The notes beneath the pieces were generated by a model. It had not been told where the DNA came from. It worked only from the letters and a program-made list of their open reading frames with translations, and searched no databases. The translations under genes and the position numbers were made by a program. Of a DNA stretch of 9,760 nt, positions 6,170-9,760 are shown piece after piece. Within the stretch, counting starts at the first letter, position 1. The number at the start of each line of letters is the position of its first letter. This DNA is from DATJUF01 sp035524095. Its GTDB lineage: Bacteria; Desulfobacterota; Binatia; Binatales; Binataceae. Location of the stretch: NCBI GenBank assembly GCA_035524095.1, contig DATKPK010000094.1, positions 1-9,760 on the forward strand, in the 5' to 3' direction.

Positions 6170-7195
6170 ATGTTCGTCGCTATTCTCACTGTCCTGATCA
6201 TTCTCGCAGTTTTGCTCGGTCCAATTCTGCTGAAGCGAGTCGAGCGCAACGTCGAGCTTTTCTTTCTAGCCATCGGGACGTTGACCGCGATCGTATGTGG
6301 TCAATTCACTCCCGCGCTGATCGGTCGCGCGTTACGTGAACCGCTCGCCCTGACGGCGGCCGTGCTCGTGTTTGGGATTGTCTTTCGCCTGACACGCGAG
6401 CGCCTCGATTGGCTTTTCGCGCGAGCGATCCGTAGGTTCGGCCAGCGCCGGCTGTGCTTCGGGCTGACGATCGCGCTCGGGCTGCTATCCGGGTTCGTCA
6501 CCGCAGTCATTGCAGCGCTGGTCTTTGCGGAGGCGATCTCGCTACTGAAGATGGATCGTTCCGCGGAAATCGCCGCTACGGTATTCGGATGCTTCGCGAT
6601 CGGTATCGGCGCGGTCACGACGCCGCTCGGGATGCCGGCCAGCACTCTGGTTCTGGCCGACCTGCACGCTGACTTCTGGTATTTGGCACGGCTTCTATGG
6701 CCGTTTGTGATCGCGGGAATCGTGTTGGTTGCTATACCGATTCTTTTCTTGCGAGAGGGCCGCGGCGCGCCGGCTATCCATCCGGCGGAGGAGGGTGATT
6801 CGTGGACATCCGTGATTGTGCGGGCAGGCAAGGTCTTTATTTTCATTGCCGGACTGGTCGAACTATCCGCCGGGATCCGGCCGGTCATTGACGCAGGGCT
6901 GCGTCATCTCCCGGCCTACTTACTATTCTGGATTAATACCATATCGGCGGTGTTGGATAACGCCACGCTCGCCGCGATCGAGATCGGACCTGCGCTGAAC
7001 GTCCCGCAACAGCGCTTTGCGATGCTCGGTTTGATGATCAGCGGTGGGATGCTCATTCCGGGCAACATACCAAATATCGTTGCGGCGGGGAGGCTCGGAA
7101 TCAGCAGCCGTGAATGGGCTGCGCACGGACTACCGACGGGTGCAATCCTCTTGATATTGTGTTTCGCGGTGTTGATTCTTGCAGGGGCGTTATAG
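6170..7195 (+). CDS. DUF1646-type membrane permease (ion transporter superfamily)
   Basis: From this ATG the product is 341 residues and almost entirely hydrophobic, with about 9-10 predicted membrane helices. The second-half motifs SAVLDNATLAAIEIG, GLMISGGMLIPGNIPNIVAAGRL and SSREWA match the DUF1646 family as I know it, distantly related to the NhaD/citrate/arsenite permease superfamily. A first-half counterpart, GAVTTPLGMPASTLVL, fits the inverted-repeat build of such transporters. The substrate is unknown; an ion or carboxylate is likely. The frame can extend to a TTG at 6131 (13 more residues), but neither start has a good Shine-Dalgarno, and the family usually begins right at the first helix, so I prefer 6170. 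It runs convergently to modC with a 66-bp gap and no clear terminator. A link to molybdate transport is not supported beyond proximity. Confidence 0.8.
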   Translation: MFVAILTVLIILAVLLGPILLKRVERNVELFFLAIGTLTAIVCGQFTPALIGRALREPLALTAAVLVFGIVFRLTRERLDWLFARAIRRFGQRRLCFGLTIALGLLSGFVTAVIAALVFAEAISLLKMDRSAEIAATVFGCFAIGIGAVTTPLGMPASTLVLADLHADFWYLARLLWPFVIAGIVLVAIPILFLREGRGAPAIHPAEEGDSWTSVIVRAGKVFIFIAGLVELSAGIRPVIDAGLRHLPAYLLFWINTISAVLDNATLAAIEIGPALNVPQQRFAMLGLMISGGMLIPGNIPNIVAAGRLGISSREWAAHGLPTGAILLILCFAVLILAGAL

Positions 7196-7261
7196 CAAGT
7201 CGTCATCGCGATTCGCCACCTTAGCAAGGAGAAATGTGGTCCAGAGTTGAAGGCACGAAGA

Positions 7262-8368
7262 TCAGTGATCATTGCTATCAACCAAATGGCACGAGTAAGT
7301 TTTGATAATTACCCACACAATACCCTCCGCCTTCAGCCCCAATTCTTCACGAGCATTAGGTGTCAGATGAACCTCGAACATGACTCCTTCAACTTCCACT
7401 ATCGCGATTAGTTTCAGGCCTTCCTGCTGGATCGATTTGATGCGCCCTTTGATTACATTGCGTGCGCTCAAGCCGAGTGGCCGAGTCACCGCGAGCATAA
7501 TATCGCCCGCCCGGATCGCGACACGCACCCTCCCATCGCGTGGCGTTGCCGTCAGCGGTACTTCGATCTCCAACGGGGTATCATTCAGGCGGCAAGTCAT
7601 CGTGCCACTCGCTTCTGCGACTGCCGTCAGTTCCGCATCGAAGACGTTTTCGAACCCGGCCAGTTGTGCCATCCGTTCACTCCGAGGGGCCTTGAGGACC
7701 TCTTGCGGTGTTCCATGCGCGATCATTCGCCCGCTCTCGAGTACGATCATCCGCACACCCAGCGCGTAGGCCTCTTCGGGAGCGTGCGTGACATAAATTA
7801 TCGGTATCTGATGGGCTTCGTTCCATTCGCGCAAATCGTTGATGATGGCCGATTTGACGACTTGATCGAGCGCCGACAGTGGCTCGTCCAATAGCAACGC
7901 TGCTGGCTCTGTTACCAAGGATCGCGCGAGTGCCGCCCGCTGCCGTTCGCCGCCAGATAGCTCACCCGGTTTGCGCTCCATCAGATGACTAATCCGGAAC
8001 GACTCGACGATGAATTCGATCCGTTCAGTTCGCGCTGCGCGGGTAAGCTGATCGAGGCCGTATGCGATATTTCGGCGAATAGTCATATGTGGAAATAGAG
8101 CCAAATCCTGAAGCAGGTATCCTACTTTGCGCTGCGCGACCGGCAGATCGATTCGCGATGCCGCGTCAAACAAAACGCGGTCGCCGAGTGCGATTCGCCC
8201 GCTCTCCGGCGTCACGAGCCCCGCGATACAATTGAGTAGTGTACTTTTGCCCGATCCCGATGCTCCGAAGAGAATCGTGATACCGTCCGATACGGTGAAA
8301 TTGATATCCAGCGTGAAATCGGCCTCATAGCTCTTGCGAATAGCTACTTCAAATTGCGCACCCGTCAT
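7262..8368 (-). CDS. modC: Molybdate ABC transporter ATP-binding protein
   Basis: ModC hydrolyses ATP on the cytoplasmic face to drive molybdate (or tungstate) uptake through ModB. All ABC ATPase motifs are intact (numbering from the TTG at 8374): Walker A GASGSGKST (37-45), Q-loop Q89, signature LSGGERQ (139-145), Walker B LLLDEP (160-165), D-loop SALD and H-loop His197. A C-terminal Mop/TOBE-type oxyanion-binding domain spans about 302-360 (SARNVIKGRIKSI), as expected for ModC at this length. The first in-frame start is TTG at 8374; the ATG two codons later (8368) is preferred, although neither has a strong Shine-Dalgarno. It is the last gene of modABC, separated from modB by an unusually long 168-nt spacer. 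Downstream it ends convergently with the permease gene. Confidence 0.93.
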   Translation of the reverse strand: MTGAQFEVAIRKSYEADFTLDINFTVSDGITILFGASGSGKSTLLNCIAGLVTPESGRIALGDRVLFDAASRIDLPVAQRKVGYLLQDLALFPHMTIRRNIAYGLDQLTRAARTERIEFIVESFRISHLMERKPGELSGGERQRAALARSLVTEPAALLLDEPLSALDQVVKSAIINDLREWNEAHQIPIIYVTHAPEEAYALGVRMIVLESGRMIAHGTPQEVLKAPRSERMAQLAGFENVFDAELTAVAEASGTMTCRLNDTPLEIEVPLTATPRDGRVRVAIRAGDIMLAVTRPLGLSARNVIKGRIKSIQQEGLKLIAIVEVEGVMFEVHLTPNAREELGLKAEGIVWVIIKTYSCHLVDSNDH

Positions 8369-8461
8369 CTTCAATCTTTTATCATGACGCGTGTAGCGAG
8401 CCGCGCCGCCACCCTAACGATATAACGGCCAGTCCGCTCAAGTCTTTCGATTCAAGGCGAC

Positions 8462-8511
8462 AGGCTGGCCATGCAAGACCGTGCATGGGTGAGGCAGCGA
8501 ACGGCCAGCCT
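8462..8511 (-). other. Stem-loop structure in the modB-modC spacer
   Basis: AGGCTGGCC (8462-8470) and GGCCAGCCT (8503-8511) are perfect 9-bp complements. Inside them CCATGCA (8469-8475) and TGCATGG (8482-8488) form a second stem around a 6-nt loop. The two stems share two bases and could stack. On the mod transcript this would fold between modB and modC. The spacer also holds the direct repeat AACGGCCAG twice (8424-8432, 8500-8508) and a TTAACGTTAA palindrome over the modB stop (8531-8540). I cannot match it to the molybdenum-cofactor riboswitch. It may be a processing, attenuation or mRNA-stability element. Confidence 0.4.
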
Positions 8512-8536
8512 AAGGAATCCGGGTCACCGTTTAACG

Positions 8537-9214
8537 TTAACGGGCCAATGGCCATGCCGCCCATAGCCGCCGATTTACGGCGTAAGTGATCGACAATGTA
8601 ATGAAGGAAAATGCCAGTAGCAGCAGCGCCGTCTCATTGGCGCTTTTATAATCGAGCGCCTGGACGTCATCGTAAATCGCGATTGCGATCGTCTGGGTCG
8701 CGCCGGGGATATTGCCGCCCACCATCAGGACCACGCCGAATTCGCCCATCGTATGCGCGAAGCTGAGCACGATTCCAGTGACTACTCCGCCGATCGAAAG
8801 TGGCAGAATTACCCTGAAGAAGGTCTTGAGCCGCGAGGCACCTAGTATCAACGATGCACTAATCAAATTGCGATCGATTGTCGCGAAAGCCGACGCGATG
8901 GGTTGGATCATGAACGGGAAACTGTAGATTACCGAGGCAAGCACCAGTCCCTGGAAGCTGAACGGCAGCCCACGCCCGAAGCATTCCTGGTAGAGGCGCC
9001 CGACCGGACTGTGCGGCCCAATCGCGACCAATATATAGAAGCCCAGCACGGTTGGCGGCAGTACGAGCGGCATCGCCGTCAACGCCTCGGCCATGAACTT
9101 CCAGCGGCGCTGCGTAAACGCGAGCCAGTAGGCTATCGGCATAGCGATCACGAGCAGGATTGCACATACCGTGAATGCGATCCTGATAGTCAGTACGATC
9201 GGCTGCCAGTTCAT
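8537..9214 (-). CDS. modB: Molybdate ABC transporter permease
   Basis: This 225-residue inner-membrane protein forms, as a dimer, the channel for molybdate/tungstate received from ModA. The length is typical for ModB. Helices lie at about 7-31, 43-66, 88-110, 135-158 and 192-213. Family landmarks are PLVLPPTVLGFYIL (49-62), the EAA coupling loop SLILGASRLKTFFRVILPL (121-139) that contacts ModC, AHTMGEFG (153-160) and GNIPGATQT (167-175) followed by IAIYDDVQ. The ATG has no clear Shine-Dalgarno, but an in-frame TAG five codons upstream rules out a longer protein. Only 36 bp separate it from the modA stop, so translation may depend on modA. Confidence 0.93.
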   Translation of the reverse strand: MNWQPIVLTIRIAFTVCAILLVIAMPIAYWLAFTQRRWKFMAEALTAMPLVLPPTVLGFYILVAIGPHSPVGRLYQECFGRGLPFSFQGLVLASVIYSFPFMIQPIASAFATIDRNLISASLILGASRLKTFFRVILPLSIGGVVTGIVLSFAHTMGEFGVVLMVGGNIPGATQTIAIAIYDDVQALDYKSANETALLLLAFSFITLSITYAVNRRLWAAWPLAR

Positions 9215-9250
9215 TGGGCTTGATAGCTATAATGCCTGGCGAGAGCGGCA

Positions 9251-9760
9251 TTACCCCTTTGATGGAATGACAAACCCGTAACGCTTCATCAATGCGATCG
9301 TTTCGGGTTTCTTCAAGAATGCGATAAACGCCTCCGCCGCCGCTTTATCTTTCGAGGCTTTGAGCACGACCGCCGCCTGCTCGATTGGCGGATAGAGTGT
9401 GTCTGGTATGGCCCCGTAACGCCCCTCTTTTTGGAGCTTGGGCGCCAGCGCCAATGACAGCGCCAGGATTCCTATGTCGGCGCTGCCCGATTGCACGAAT
9501 TGAGCGGTCTGCGCGATATTCTCACCCTGTACAAGCTTGCTCTTGACGGCGTCGTAAAGCTTGTCTGTCTTAAGCGCTTCAACCGCTGCGCGCCCGTATG
9601 GAGCGTGGGCCGGGTCGGCAATTGCTATTTTATGGACACTCGAGTCAGTGAGTATTGGTAGTCCCTTACTCAGATCAAGCGGAGATTGATTCAATACCCA
9701 TAGAACAATCTTACCGACTGCGTATTCATACATCGTCCCCGGCTCGGTGAGGCCAGCAGC
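9251..9760 (-). CDS. modA: Molybdate-binding periplasmic protein, 5' end beyond window
   Basis: The reading frame is open to the window edge and gives the C-terminal 169 residues. About 80-90 residues, including the expected signal peptide, lie outside. ModA captures molybdate or tungstate in the periplasm and delivers it to ModB. Recognisable parts are TMYEYAVGKIVLW, the ligand-lobe segment IADPAHAPYGRAA, QSGSADIGILALSLALAP, and the C-terminal AFIAFLKKPE, then MKRYGFVIP, all typical of the family. The Met at 9733 is internal, not the start. It is the first visible gene of modABC. The upstream promoter and any ModE site are outside the window, so regulation cannot be judged. Confidence 0.92.
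   Translation of the reverse strand, partial: AAGLTEPGTMYEYAVGKIVLWVLNQSPLDLSKGLPILTDSSVHKIAIADPAHAPYGRAAVEALKTDKLYDAVKSKLVQGENIAQTAQFVQSGSADIGILALSLALAPKLQKEGRYGAIPDTLYPPIEQAAVVLKASKDKAAAEAFIAFLKKPETIALMKRYGFVIPSKG

Noticed and set aside
6301..6888. Minus-strand 195-codon frame opposite the permease
   Set aside because: Ser/Arg/Ala-rich antisense shadow; the plus strand has clear membrane helices and DUF1646 motifs.
7234..7305. 23-codon ATG frame with AAGGAG just upstream, antisense to the modC 3' end
   Set aside because: The Shine-Dalgarno is only 2 nt from the ATG, the peptide has no features, and it overlaps modC coding sequence.
8462..8511. Molybdenum-cofactor (Moco) riboswitch
   Set aside because: It sits between modB and modC rather than upstream of the operon, and I cannot match the conserved Moco riboswitch core. 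Only a generic stem-loop is supported.

Overview
The window looks like a piece of a bacterial chromosome, fairly G+C-rich except at its left end. No ribosomal RNA, tRNA, phage, IS or CRISPR sequence is visible. The taxon cannot be fixed from the sequence. A secreted protein with a Thr/Pro 'TPTPTATP' linker and an ASH/choice-of-anchor-D-like C-terminal domain, beside soil-type metabolic genes, would suit an uncultured Gram-negative lineage (Binatota/Desulfobacterota/Acidobacteriota-like). That is inference only.

Layout. 1-384: AT-richer gene-free leader with candidate promoters and an inverted repeat. 385-2805 (+): large exported thaumatin-like protein carrying two related Cys-rich insertions, a Thr/Pro linker and a C-terminal beta-sandwich-like domain; a strong hairpin follows. 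2950-3630 (-): TrpF-like TIM barrel in which both catalytic positions are substituted. 3776-4861 (+), divergent from it: medium-chain zinc-dependent dehydrogenase. 5035-5068: perfect 34-bp palindrome whose centre is the canonical ParB-binding site parS, in the gap between convergent genes. 5126-5995 (-): alpha/beta hydrolase with Glu where the catalytic His is expected. 6170-7195 (+): DUF1646-type permease of the ion-transporter superfamily. 7262-9760 (-): molybdate ABC transporter modA (cut by the window edge), modB and modC in that transcription order, with a structured 168-nt spacer between modB and modC.

How it fits together. The only clear functional unit is modABC: a periplasmic binding protein passes molybdate or tungstate to the ModB channel, driven by the ModC ATPase. 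The other genes are single cistrons in convergent or divergent arrangement. The TrpF-like gene and the dehydrogenase share a 145-bp divergent promoter region and could be co-regulated. The parS site suggests the segment lies in the origin-proximal part of a chromosome, or on a replicon segregated by ParABS; parA and parB are not in the window. The most unusual items are the parS palindrome, the repeated Cys-rich modules inside the thaumatin fold, and the two enzyme-like proteins with altered catalytic residues.
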